A stretch of 64,000 nt of DNA, taken from positions 16,429 to 80,428 of the forward strand of contig JAENYX010000009.1 of NCBI GenBank assembly GCA_016841565.1. Reading direction: 5' to 3'. Within the stretch, counting starts at the first letter, position 1. Each line of letters starts with the position of its first letter. Shown piece after piece: positions 34,855 to 43,579 of the stretch. A program made the position numbers and the translations under genes. The notes beneath the pieces were generated by a model. The model ran no database searches. It saw only the letters and a list, made by a program, of their open reading frames with translations, and was not told where the DNA came from. This DNA comes from Clostridium thermobutyricum. GTDB lineage: Bacteria; Bacillota; Clostridia; Ch29.

Positions 34855-35034
34855 TTATTCCTCCGGCTCAATAGTAACCTTAAACGCCTGCCCGGATAGC
34901 AATTGCAGATTAATTATTGCTGCAAGCTCTGATTGTGGAATATCAAGCTTAACCCTTGCTCCATCACCTTGGCCGCTAACACTTATTGCTGACTGAATAG
35001 GTGGCAAACTCGCTGTAAAAGTAATCTTATCCAT
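34855..35034 (-). CDS. Small phage protein (59 aa)
   Basis: Not in the ORF track: MDKITFTASLPPIQSAISVSGQGDGARVKLDIPQSELAAIINLQLLSGQAFKVTIEPEE. Confidence 0.55.
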   Translation of the reverse strand: MDKITFTASLPPIQSAISVSGQGDGARVKLDIPQSELAAIINLQLLSGQAFKVTIEPEE

Positions 35035-35377
35035 GCCGTTCCCCCCTTTCTTTTAAGGCCATGCTGCTATGGTATTCCCGGTACAACTTAAACCAGTCTT
35101 TAGCTGTCATGATTACAACCCATTCACAATTATTCCGCCGGTGGGCCACAATCGGGATTTTGCCCTGAGCATCAGCCTTAGCCTGGGCCATAGCATCATA
35201 TAACCGAAGGGCCTCGGTTCGCTTTACCTCTTGATGTATCCCCGGAAGGCCGACAACGTCTTCCCCCTCTATCCCGCTGTACTGCTGGCCCCTTCGGGCA
35301 TTTGTAAAGCCTTCTACCCTGCATAATCTGGCCCATTCACGTTCACCTTTTTTGCCTTTTTCCCTACTATTAACCAC
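35027..35377 (-). CDS. Holliday junction resolvase-like PD-(D/E)XK nuclease
   Basis: EKGKKGEREWARLCR..EDVVGLPGIHQEVKRTE. Confidence 0.78.
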   Translation of the reverse strand: MVNSREKGKKGEREWARLCRVEGFTNARRGQQYSGIEGEDVVGLPGIHQEVKRTEALRLYDAMAQAKADAQGKIPIVAHRRNNCEWVVIMTAKDWFKLYREYHSSMALKERGERHG

Positions 35378-35378
35378 G

Positions 35379-35714
35379 TCATGCCCCCCTTTCCAGCCAC
35401 GGACATCTTAACCCTTTGGCTATCTCGCCATTCTGTAAGTACAACTTACCGCCCATGAGTACACGGACTTGTTCCACGTCATACCCCTGCCGAAAGTAAT
35501 ATGACTGTAACTGCATCTTTAGAGTTATCACCTTTTCTATTTTGCTGTGGTTATGGCAACGGTGACACAGCATTATGCACGTCTCCACCCGTTCATATTG
35601 TTTTCTCTTGCCCCTACCACTTATAATATGATGAAGTTCGCCTGCCACAGCTCCGCATAATTCACACCTTCCGCCTGACCGTTCCGTTACCTTTTGCCGT
35701 ATCCTTCTATTCAT
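35379..35714 (-). CDS. HNH endonuclease
   Basis: RCELCGAVAGELHHIISGRGKRKQYERVETCIMLCHRCHNHSK. Confidence 0.85.
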   Translation of the reverse strand: MNRRIRQKVTERSGGRCELCGAVAGELHHIISGRGKRKQYERVETCIMLCHRCHNHSKIEKVITLKMQLQSYYFRQGYDVEQVRVLMGGKLYLQNGEIAKGLRCPWLERGA

Positions 35715-35989
35715 TTTCCGCGAAACCTACTCGCCCCCGGACAATTCGCGAAATGCGATTCTCGCCCTGCAACAAAATTCTCGTCCGGTTTATGGTCTTT
35801 AAGGTGATGCCCCCTCGCTATCTCCCGGCCCCTCACCGTTTCCCCTTCATCCGTTATTATTGTTCTGTTGGGCCTCTTACTCTGCTGGTCAATCATTATA
35901 TATACACCACTAACTGGCATGGCCTTTCCGCTTGGCATCATTACAAAATCCATCTCTATTCCGCACTCTCTGCATCTGGCCATATCCAT
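35711..35989 (-). CDS. Phage hypothetical zinc-binding-like protein
   Basis: CRECGIEMDFVMMPSGKAMPV. Confidence 0.5.
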   Translation of the reverse strand: MDMARCRECGIEMDFVMMPSGKAMPVSGVYIMIDQQSKRPNRTIITDEGETVRGREIARGHHLKDHKPDENFVAGRESHFANCPGASRFRGK

Positions 35990-35995
35990 CCCCCT

Positions 35996-36436
35996 TTACT
36001 CTGTCCCTGTGCTTCCGTAGCCTTTTATTCCTCTGTTTGTTTCCGATAGTTCTCTTACAAACCTTATCTGCGGGATTATTACAGGTGCTACGACTAGCTG
36101 TGCTATCCTGTCATAAGGTTTAATCTCATATCTTTGCATACTGGTGTTTATAAGAGTTACCTTGATTTCGCCCCGATAGCTGTTGTCTATCGTCCCGAAT
36201 ACTGCCATAATCCCTTTCTTTGATAGTCCAGACCGTGGCCTTACCTGGGCTTCATATCCTGCCGGTAGCTCTATTGCTATACCGGCAGGGATTACCGCAT
36301 TACACATTGGTTGTAACCATAAACTGTCCTCTAGCCTTGCTCGTAGGTCAAGCCCGCTATCTGTTTCATATGCCCTGCATGGTTTACAATGTCGGTTAAG
36401 CAGCTTAATCCTCATTTCAGAACGGCCTTTCCTCAA
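35996..36436 (-). CDS. dut: dUTPase
   Basis: DSGLDLRA, QVRPRSGLSKKGI, GTIDNSYRGEI, RIAQLVV motifs. Confidence 0.92.
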   Translation of the reverse strand: MRKGRSEMRIKLLNRHCKPCRAYETDSGLDLRARLEDSLWLQPMCNAVIPAGIAIELPAGYEAQVRPRSGLSKKGIMAVFGTIDNSYRGEIKVTLINTSMQRYEIKPYDRIAQLVVAPVIIPQIRFVRELSETNRGIKGYGSTGTE

Positions 36437-36782
36437 TATCGTCTATTTCGTAAAATCCATCTTCCTTGGGCCTATCCAAGAACTGTACTTCATCTGCCAT
36501 TATCTGTGTTTTGTATCTTCTTTGCCCTTGGTCATTTTCCCAACTGTCTACCTGTATTCTGCCTGTTATACCTACCATCCGGCCCTTGCCTATGTAGTTA
36601 GAACAGTTTTCAGCCAGGGCCCCAAAGGTTACAACAGGGATAAAGTCTGCTTGCTTTTCTCCGTTCTTATCTTTGAATGGCCTGTCTACAGCAACTGTGA
36701 ACGTTCCAACCGCTGTCTGGGTTTTTGTATGAGTTAGATTTACGTCCTTGGTAAGCCTACCGATAATAAACGCCTTATTCAT
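36417..36782 (-). CDS. ssb: Single-stranded DNA-binding protein
   Basis: MNKAFIIGRLTKDVNLTHT...FIPVVTFGALAENCSNYIGKGRMVGITGRIQ. Confidence 0.92.
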   Translation of the reverse strand: MNKAFIIGRLTKDVNLTHTKTQTAVGTFTVAVDRPFKDKNGEKQADFIPVVTFGALAENCSNYIGKGRMVGITGRIQVDSWENDQGQRRYKTQIMADEVQFLDRPKEDGFYEIDDIEERPF

Positions 36783-36949
36783 ACTGCCACCCCCTTCAGT
36801 TTTTTGTAAATCGCATTTACTTTTTCGGTTTTCGCCTTTAGTTGTAAGGCAGCTGCTGGTACAAAATCACTATCAGCATTATTAAAATTGTTCTCAGCTT
36901 GTTTTAATTCTTCCAATGCCTTTTTGTATTCCTCAATCAAATCGTTCAT
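36779..36949 (-). CDS. Small phage protein (56 aa)
   Basis: Not in the ORF track: MNDLIEEYKKALEELKQAENNFNNADSDFVPAALQLKAKTEKVNAIYKKLKGVAV; overlaps ssb start. Confidence 0.55.
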   Translation of the reverse strand: MNDLIEEYKKALEELKQAENNFNNADSDFVPAAALQLKAKTEKVNAIYKKLKGVAV

Positions 36950-37158
36950 TTGCATTCCTCCTTGATGTTTTCAAAGAATACCGCCATACAATATCTACCG
37001 TTATTTATAACTGCAAAGTGGTCTGTAATTTGTTGCAGTATTCCCTTCTTCACAGCATGACCTTTAAAACCGCCTATATAGTCCACATCTACAAATTTAT
37101 AAGTCTGTCCTATCCTTAAATCCTCCTTCGGATATTTAACAAAACCAAATCCAATCAT
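36946..37158 (-). CDS. Phage hypothetical protein
   Basis: 70 aa in tight operon. Confidence 0.5.
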   Translation of the reverse strand: MIGFGFVKYPKEDLRIGQTYKFVDVDYIGGFKGHAVKKGILQQITDHFAVINNGRYCMAVFFENIKEECK

Positions 37159-38114
37159 TGAATTTCCCTCCTGTAATCATCCCATTCCATCAATACACCT
37201 TTGCACATCTCATGAATGCGTGATACAATCGCTTCTGCCGTTTCAAGGTTAAATCTTCCTGCCAGCCTTTCAGTAAGCTTATCTAATGAGTAATTGGTTG
37301 TAATAACAATTGGCAGGCACTCTTCGTATCTGTTGTTAATTATGGAATACAGCTTCTCCATTGCCCAATCGGTGGGTTTTTCTTTGCCCAGGTCATCAAT
37401 AATCAGGAGATCACATTTAGTATATTTACGAAGTAGCTTTTCCTCTGTTTCAACTGTCTGTTCCTGATTAAAAGTAGCTCTTATATCTCCCAGTAGCGTT
37501 ACCATCGTGCCAAATACCGGCTGATGGTTATTCTTTATAAGCTCATGGCATATGGCCGTTGCAAGGTGTGTTTTACCAGTCCCGTATGACCCTATAAACA
37601 ATAGCCCCATTCCGTCTTTTAACCGTTCTTTGAACTGTTTAGCATATCCATAAGCTATATTAAAAGCTTCCTTGTTCTGGTCAGTTACTTTGTACCTGTC
37701 AAAAGTACGGCTCATAAACCTTTTACCGAGGCTGCTTTTTTTAATCATTCTGGCTATTTTCTCTCTGTAAGCCTGCTCCTGCATAGCCCTTCGGCGTGCT
37801 TCTTCTCTTGCTTCTTCTTTCTTTCGTTCCTCAACGGCTTTGTCACATTGGCATAGCTCATAGCCTCGGTTTATCCATCTTGAACCCCATGGAAGCGTCA
37901 TAAACAGGCCCTTTGCCTCTAACCTTGCTCCACAGTATTTGCACTCCATAAAAGGCTCGCAATCCACTTTCAAGCCCTTTTTCTTTACCTCGGTAAAGGT
38001 GATTACCTTAACCGGATTTTCTGAACTTGGATTTTTTGAATATTGGGTCGTTGAATGCGTCTGCGTTTCTTTCTCTCCAACTAGAATTTCTGCTATTGGC
38101 GTTAACGGTTCCAT
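37155..38114 (-). CDS. DnaC/IstB-like helicase loader ATPase
   Basis: LLFIGSYGTGKTHLATAICHELI, LLIIDDLGKE; start moved to MEPLTPIAEILVG. Confidence 0.9.
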   Translation of the reverse strand: MEPLTPIAEILVGEKETQTHSTTQYSKNPSSENPVKVITFTEVKKKGLKVDCEPFMECKYCGARLEAKGLFMTLPWGSRWINRGYELCQCDKAVEERKKEEAREEARRRAMQEQAYREKIARMIKKSSLGKRFMSRTFDRYKVTDQNKEAFNIAYGYAKQFKERLKDGMGLLFIGSYGTGKTHLATAICHELIKNNHQPVFGTMVTLLGDIRATFNQEQTVETEEKLLRKYTKCDLLIIDDLGKEKPTDWAMEKLYSIINNRYEECLPIVITTNYSLDKLTERLAGRFNLETAEAIVSRIHEMCKGVLMEWDDYRREIQ

Positions 38115-38907
38115 CAATAACCCTCCATTTATCGTTATCATATTTACCTTCCAGCACCTTGGTCATGTTATGGTCATTCTTAATAAGCCAGTCAAAATCA
38201 GCTCTCCAGCCACGGTCATTCTTGCCTTTGCAGAATTCGCTGGCTTCTACCTTCCGGAATACTTCTTCAAAGGTAGTTAAGGAGTAATTAAATTGCCTCC
38301 ATCTGGCTTTTAGGTGCTGTTTTCGGTTGTTTGATACTGTTCTGACTTTCGTTAATGACTTGCAAATAGAATTGTAAACGTCTTTAATTTTTTCATAGGG
38401 CACTGGCGGTATATTAGTATCTTCTTCTTTATCTATATCTAATTCTTCTTCTACTTCTATTGCGTTACTCTGCGTTACTGTAACGTTACATGTAACATTA
38501 CTATCAGAATTATCTTGTAATAACTTCTGTCTTTCCCTATATCTTGCCACACGTTTTCTTGTTTGTTCTCTAATTTTGTCCAGACCCTCGATGTTTTGGT
38601 GCTTTTCCCAATTGGTTATCTTTAAATATCCTTTATCATTTATTTCAATCATTTCTAATCTCTTAAAGGTTTCGAGAGCTAACTTGACAATACTAGCAGG
38701 CCTCCTAAATTTGTGTGATAGCATTTCTTCTGTGTACGGTATTTTTTCTGTAAGAAAAATAAATCCGTTTGCATTACATTTACCAGCCAGTGTCAGAAGC
38801 TTTATCCAAATAATTAATATTGCATCTGCCTCTGGCAAGCTCTCGATAAAATCTATCTTTTCATCTTCAAACATGTTTGTAGTAATCTTTATCCATTTAA
38901 CAGACAT
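38008..38907 (-). CDS. DnaD-like/replisome organizer protein
   Basis: MSVKWIKITTNMFEDEKIDFIESLPEADAILIIWIKLLTLAGKCN. Confidence 0.87.
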   Translation of the reverse strand: MSVKWIKITTNMFEDEKIDFIESLPEADAILIIWIKLLTLAGKCNANGFIFLTEKIPYTEEMLSHKFRRPASIVKLALETFKRLEMIEINDKGYLKITNWEKHQNIEGLDKIREQTRKRVARYRERQKLLQDNSDSNVTCNVTVTQSNAIEVEEELDIDKEEDTNIPPVPYEKIKDVYNSICKSLTKVRTVSNNRKQHLKARWRQFNYSLTTFEEVFRKVEASEFCKGKNDRGWRADFDWLIKNDHNMTKVLEGKYDNDKWRVIDGTVNANSRNSSWRERNADAFNDPIFKKSKFRKSG

Positions 38908-38957
38908 TTATTTAACCCCCTTTCAAGCAGAAGGCGGGCGGTTAAACCCGCCTTAAT

Positions 38958-39335
38958 CTACGCTACAAGCTCGACATTGTTAATCCATTTTCGTATACGT
39001 CCCATCCGGGGAACCTCCTCAAAGTACTTGGTACTTACATATAGTTGCTTACCTTCGCCAAATTCACGCTCGACAGACTTTTCCTCAAAGTCTTTAAGGC
39101 TTATCCGATACATCTTCTCTGATTGACGGTCAAACTGATATATATATTTCACTCCATCATCTTTAAGCACCGGCAGTAAAACTGCCTGTATGCTCCATGC
39201 ATCAAAAGTCCGGAATGCATGAGCTGACTTTGTAACCTCTCTATAGAAGCACCACTCGCCTTTTATCCGTAACACTTTCCCTGCTACTTTCCAGCCTGTA
39301 GGTGTCTTAATCTCAAATGCTCTTTCCCTTTTCAT
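38958..39335 (-). CDS. Phage hypothetical protein
   Basis: 125 aa in operon. Confidence 0.5.
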   Translation of the reverse strand: MKRERAFEIKTPTGWKVAGKVLRIKGEWCFYREVTKSAHAFRTFDAWSIQAVLLPVLKDDGVKYIYQFDRQSEKMYRISLKDFEEKSVEREFGEGKQLYVSTKYFEEVPRMGRIRKWINNVELVA

Positions 39336-40213
39336 TATGAGACCTCCTTATTAAGCAGTTTTATTTGCTCTTTATAATAGTTGCAGAACTCACATACTCG
39401 ACAGTAATCGACACATTTCTTGTCTTCACTAGGGCGGACATCGATGTAGTCGCCACTGTTTGCTTTCATCCATTCCCTGGCTTCGTCCATACTTCCAAGC
39501 ACTCTCAAAGCAGTTTTTCTGCCCTTCCGCATTACGGCAAACGTATCCCCAGAGTTAAACCTTTCTTCCGGCGTGCACAATGGAAGGTCGTCATCATCTA
39601 GTTGTTCAGCTACTTCTATTTCCTCAAACCTCATTTCAAGCCATTTCTCTATCTCTAAAAAATCCTTTTTACTGAACTTGAACTTAATCCGTTTTACTGG
39701 TAATTTAGGATAATCATTTTTATATTTAGCATCACGTTTGCTGTGGTCTCGCATGATGGCAACTACCTCGCCTTTGTTTACCTCAAACCCTATGGTTTTC
39801 ATCATGTAGGCGTATATAAGCAGTTGTCTTCTCCAGTCGTCAAAGTTACCGTATATAACCTTCCAAACGCTGCACACCTTGTAATCGGATATGGTTTTTG
39901 ACTTATCATCGTAAAGGTCAAACCTTCCGGATAACGTATAATCGCCAAATTGCACTTGTAATCCTGCCTCTTTGATTTCATAGTCACCTTCGCTTTGGTT
40001 CTCAAGGATACTATGGGCTGCTCTGCCAAATAGTAGCCATATCATGTCCGATACGTCCTGTTCTATCTCTTTATGGTGTCTACGCTCCAAAATAGCTTCT
40101 CTAGTGCTTTTCAAAAGGCTTGTAACACTATACCTTCTTGGTTTGTATTCGTAGTCGCTCCGGGCCATTTCTACAAAGGCCCGGGGCAACTTCATTTTGT
40201 TTGTTATCTTCAT
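39335..40213 (-). CDS. RecB/Cas4-like PD-(D/E)XK exonuclease with Cys cluster
   Basis: GRFDLYDDKSKTISDYKVCS; C-terminal LCTPEERF...KKCVDYCRVCEFCNYYKEQ. Confidence 0.75.
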   Translation of the reverse strand: MKITNKMKLPRAFVEMARSDYEYKPRRYSVTSLLKSTREAILERRHHKEIEQDVSDMIWLLFGRAAHSILENQSEGDYEIKEAGLQVQFGDYTLSGRFDLYDDKSKTISDYKVCSVWKVIYGNFDDWRRQLLIYAYMMKTIGFEVNKGEVVAIMRDHSKRDAKYKNDYPKLPVKRIKFKFSKKDFLEIEKWLEMRFEEIEVAEQLDDDDLPLCTPEERFNSGDTFAVMRKGRKTALRVLGSMDEAREWMKANSGDYIDVRPSEDKKCVDYCRVCEFCNYYKEQIKLLNKEVS

Positions 40214-40416
40214 GCCGGCATCACTGCTTCCTCTGCCGGAACAAACTCGGGGTCAACTATTCCTATTACGCACTCCCAGTTGTCGCATACGATTTCACCG
40301 TCTACCTTATAAACCATCTCACCAGCATATATTTCGCCTCCACAGGCTGCACAATGTGCTATTACTTCTGCTTCTGCTGGGTCTGGTAAGCCCTGACTAA
40401 ACCTGTCTAAATTCAT
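40210..40416 (-). CDS. Zinc-ribbon small phage protein
   Basis: AHCAACGGEIYAGEMVYKVDGEIVCDNC-like. Confidence 0.6.
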   Translation of the reverse strand: MNLDRFSQGLPDPAEAEVIAHCAACGGEIYAGEMVYKVDGEIVCDNWECVIGIVDPEFVPAEEAVMPA

Positions 40417-40631
40417 ACAGCAACAGCCTCCTTTTCCTCGGCCTCAACCTGTTTATAAATAGTATCAGCAAGTTCAAGGGCCTGTTTTTTTGTCAGGAAT
40501 ATATCAGTATATCCCATGCCTGTTACCTCAATTGCTAAACGTCTATAGCTTTCTCCGAGCCTGTTTTCCCTTTCTCCAGAAAAATCGAATTTTGGATTTC
40601 GCCCGTTCAGGTGTATGCTAGTATTTATCAT
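40413..40631 (-). CDS. Phage hypothetical protein
   Basis: 72 aa in operon. Confidence 0.5.
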   Translation of the reverse strand: MINTSIHLNGRNPKFDFSGERENRLGESYRRLAIEVTGMGYTDIFLTKKQALELADTIYKQVEAEEKEAVAV

Positions 40632-40712
40632 TCAAAATCCTCCCTTGCATTTCCCTAATGTAAGTGCTACAATAGGGATGGTATTTGGTTGGCCTCTTTA
40701 GGCCTTCTTTTT

Positions 40713-41333
40713 TTATGCACTTCTGTCTTTCATCAAGTACTCAATCAAGTCGTTTGCATCTGCCTTCGTCAGTTCTTTACTACTGTTCTTTTTGTACCGG
40801 TCAGCAATAAGCTCTTTCATGACATCACTGGACAAATTATGCTTGTTTGCTTCGGCAAAGATTTTATTCAGTTGTGCTTTTGTGGCTTTTTGTTTAGTTG
40901 CGTTTGTATGCGAAGTCTCTTTACCATTCTGCTTATCTGTGCCAGAAGCATAGTTGCCATCATCGTCATCCTCGCTGGATATTCCCAACATGGCTGATAG
41001 AGCATACCTTCTTGCATACGTTACAGCCGACCCTGCTCCCTGTGCAGTGGCTTTGTCTGCCTTTAATGTCAATGGGTCGCTTTCTATCCATTCGCCGCTT
41101 TCATGGGTAATAAGTGTCGTGACTGCGATATGTTCCCCATCACCGGAAGGTGATTGTAAAACGCTTAATCCATGTTTAGTAAGTATTGGCCTTACAAGGT
41201 TAAGTACATCGTTAAGCGGTGCATACTTTGATTTGAAAAATGGATTATTAGCTGTGTTTGCAGGATTTTTTACTTCGGCCTGGAACTGTGCCATTGCTTT
41301 AGAAATGTTCTTTATGCTCTCACTCGTTCGCAA
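40713..41333 (-). CDS. ERF-family single-strand annealing protein
   Basis: FKSKYAPLNDVLNLVRPILTKHGLSVLQSPSG...GAGSAVTYARRYALSAMLGI. Confidence 0.9.
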   Translation of the reverse strand: MRTSESIKNISKAMAQFQAEVKNPANTANNPFFKSKYAPLNDVLNLVRPILTKHGLSVLQSPSGDGEHIAVTTLITHESGEWIESDPLTLKADKATAQGAGSAVTYARRYALSAMLGISSEDDDDGNYASGTDKQNGKETSHTNATKQKATKAQLNKIFAEANKHNLSSDVMKELIADRYKKNSSKELTKADANDLIEYLMKDRSA

Positions 41334-41412
41334 TTCTTTTCCCTCCTTTTAATAAATTTTCACAGGTCTGTAAGTAAGTCTTTTACTTTACCTGCAAATG
41401 AATAAATTACCA

Positions 41413-41682
41413 TCAAACCACCTCGCTTTCATCTTGCTTGTTTATTATTGTTATCGTTTCGGTAACTTTATGGTTAAAAAAAATCGCTGTCGGGTCTTTT
41501 TTAAATATATCGCATATTTTTATTATTTCGTTTTCTGTGAATTCAGTAATACCGTTTTCCTTTCTATTATACGTTGTTTCGCTAATCCCAACTACTTTAG
41601 CAATATCTGCTTGCTTTAAACCATGCTCTACTCTGAGTGATTTTAGTTTTAGGTTTTGCCTTCTTTTTCTCAATAATCTCAC
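41413..41682 (-). CDS. XRE/Cro-like regulator
   Basis: LRVEHGLKQADIAKVVGISETTYNRKENGITEFTENEI. Confidence 0.85.
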   Translation of the reverse strand: MRLLRKRRQNLKLKSLRVEHGLKQADIAKVVGISETTYNRKENGITEFTENEIIKICDIFKKDPTAIFFNHKVTETITIINKQDESEVV

Positions 41683-41688
41683 CCCCTA

Positions 41689-41800
41689 GTTATCGTTTCG
41701 GTAACTTTATTATATTATATTTTCGGTAACATGTCAAACGCAATCTTAATTTAATATTAGTATTTTGGTAACTCATCTTTCATTTTTGGTAACTTCAATG
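41689..41800. promoter_or_regulatory. Divergent immunity operator region
   Basis: Repeated (T)TT(C/T)GGTAAC sites incl. palindrome GTTATCGTTTCGGTAAC at 41689; TATAAT-like sequences. Confidence 0.7.
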
Positions 41801-41807
41801 TATAATA

Positions 41808-42230
41808 TTGTTCAAAGGAGGTGTTAAAATGGCAACTTTTGCAGAAAGATTGCGGCAACTGAGGAATGAAAAGGATATTACTTTAGATAAACTGGCTGCG
41901 ATTTTTGGAACGACTAAAGCTACATTATCAAGATATGAAAATGATTTAAGAGTGCCAAAAGCTGAATTTGTAAAAAAAGCAGCTGATTTCTTCAATGTGT
42001 CAACTGATTATATAATGGGGCAAACAGATGTAAGGGAACAGAAATGGTGGGAAAAGGAAGAGCCACCAGCTGATATAGAATTGGAAGAATTCATTAGGAA
42101 TAATTCTAATATAAAGCTCATGGGTAATCCTTTGGATGACAAATCAAAGGATGATGTGATAATGTTTCTTCGTGCTGCTCATGAGTTAATTAAAGAGAAA
42201 AGAAAGACTAAAGCCAACAATGATAAATAA
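41808..42230 (+). CDS. XRE-family CI-like repressor
   Basis: FAERLRQLRNEKDITLDKLAAIFGTTKATLSRYENDLRVPKAEFVKKAADFFNVSTDYIMG; GGAGG RBS. Confidence 0.9.
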   Translation: MFKGGVKMATFAERLRQLRNEKDITLDKLAAIFGTTKATLSRYENDLRVPKAEFVKKAADFFNVSTDYIMGQTDVREQKWWEKEEPPADIELEEFIRNNSNIKLMGNPLDDKSKDDVIMFLRAAHELIKEKRKTKANNDK

Positions 42231-42254
42231 AAATTTTTTTGGAGGGAGGTAACC

Positions 42255-42860
42255 ATGAAATTTGGAATTAGAACCCCAAGTCTAAAGAAATCCATTAAAG
42301 CGAGGACTTCCGGGAGAGTTAAAAGAGCATTAAAATCATCGGTTAACCCTTTATATGGGAAAGAAGGAATGGGAGTTATAAATAACCCCCAAAAGGCTGT
42401 ATATAATAAAATCTACAACAAAACAACTGTTTCAGCTGTACCTAAACTAAATCTTAATGACAGTAACAGCACAGCCCATATAAACGATACTCCAATTCCC
42501 CCGGAAATTGGAGGCCAGTTCACGGAACCCATACCTAGAAGCAAAACCAAAGAAGAAAGGGATTTTGACATTTACTTTAAGTTATACGAGGAAGCTAGAA
42601 GACTTGAGAAAAACGGCAATGCTGATAAAGCTTTAGAAATCTACACTAATATTCTTGAAGAATTTGAACCTACGGGAACTGCATACTATGAAAGGCCCTG
42701 TATTATACTTGAAAAACAAAAACGATATGATGAAGCAATACAAATATGTTTGCGTGCTATCGAAGCAATTAATAACAAGCGTTTCAATGCTACAGCCGAC
42801 GAGTTTGAACATAGACTAAACAGATTGCTCAGAAAAAAAGAAAAACAGAAAAAATTATAG
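42255..42860 (+). CDS. TPR-containing prophage protein in lysogeny module
   Basis: MKFGIRTPSLKKSIKARTSGRVKRALKSSVNPLYGKEGMG; C-terminal TPR-like NADKALEIYTNILEE. Confidence 0.7.
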   Translation: MKFGIRTPSLKKSIKARTSGRVKRALKSSVNPLYGKEGMGVINNPQKAVYNKIYNKTTVSAVPKLNLNDSNSTAHINDTPIPPEIGGQFTEPIPRSKTKEERDFDIYFKLYEEARRLEKNGNADKALEIYTNILEEFEPTGTAYYERPCIILEKQKRYDEAIQICLRAIEAINNKRFNATADEFEHRLNRLLRKKEKQKKL

Positions 42861-42903
42861 TATATACTATTCCCACAAAAGAATATTTACAGGGAGGGGT
42901 AAA

Positions 42904-43308
42904 ATGTACATAAATAAGGCCGAGGAGCTGACCTGTAGATATAATACCAGGAACCCCGAAACAATAGCAAAGGAAATGGGGATAGATATTATCCGTCTAC
43001 CTTATGCTGAATTAAACGGTATCGCCGCATCAATAGGCGAATATAAAATTATGGGGGTTAATTCAAACTTGGAAGAGCCATTACAGAAATTCGTAATAGC
43101 TCATGAATTAGGTCATTTTGTGCTCCATCCTCAAGGCAATTTCTTTTTTGTATTAAGAAAAACTATGCTTTATTGTAAGTTTGAATACCAAGCTAACTTA
43201 TTTGCTGTTGCACTTTGTTTCGGTAAAAAAATAGCCCGGGACAATAATGTAAAAAGCATTATTACCGGACAAGCTAAAGATTTGTATTCTATTGCAGAAA
43301 TATTATAA
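42904..43308 (+). CDS. ImmA/IrrE-type metallopeptidase
   Basis: FVIAHELGHFVLH zincin motif, YQANLFAVAL. Confidence 0.9.
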   Translation: MYINKAEELTCRYNTRNPETIAKEMGIDIIRLPYAELNGIAASIGEYKIMGVNSNLEEPLQKFVIAHELGHFVLHPQGNFFFVLRKTMLYCKFEYQANLFAVALCFGKKIARDNNVKSIITGQAKDLYSIAEIL

Positions 43309-43342
43309 AGAGGCTCAAATTCCAAGAGCATCGGCCTCCCAT

Positions 43343-43366
43343 AAAAAAATCCCCTGCCACAGGGGA
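43343..43366 (-). terminator. Phage-derived terminator downstream of the restored tRNA operon
   Basis: Minus AATCCCCTGTGGCAGGGGATTTTTTT. Confidence 0.7.
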
Positions 43367-43372
43367 TTAATG

Positions 43373-43450
43373 TGGTGGGGCGAACAGGGATCGAACCTGC
43401 GAAACCTCTACCATGTCAAGGTAGCGCTCTCCCAACTGAGCTATCGCCCC
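43373..43450 (-). tRNA. tRNA-Val(GAC), right copy
   Basis: Same sequence as left copy; CCA encoded. Confidence 0.92.
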
Positions 43451-43510
43451 GAATATGGAGCGGGTAACGGGGATCGAACCCGCACTTCCGGCTTGGGAAG
43501 CCGGTGCTCT
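43373..43510. repeat. attR: 138-bp direct repeat
   Basis: Identical to 5759..5896. Confidence 0.93.
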
Positions 43511-43529
43511 GCCATTGAGCTATACCCGC
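43456..43529 (-). tRNA. tRNA-Gly(CCC), intact
   Basis: GCGGGTATAGCTCAATGGCAGAGCACCGGCTTCCCAAGCCGGAAGTGCGGGTTCGATCCCCGTTACCCGCTCCA. Confidence 0.93.
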
Positions 43530-43579
43530 ACTTGTCAGTGATAATATTATAACTGTTTTTCGGCCTACAATCAATATCA

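Larger units (their letters stand above)
5759..43510. mobile_element. Integrated siphovirus-like prophage
   Basis: Flanked by the 138-bp att repeat in tRNA genes; contains integrase, repressor, replication, terminase, portal, capsid, tail and lysis genes in canonical order. Confidence 0.95.

Noticed and set aside
40691-40714. GGCCTCTTTAGGCC + T-tract on the plus strand between two minus-strand genes
   Set aside because: Short stem oriented against the operon; could be chance, no plus-strand transcript expected.
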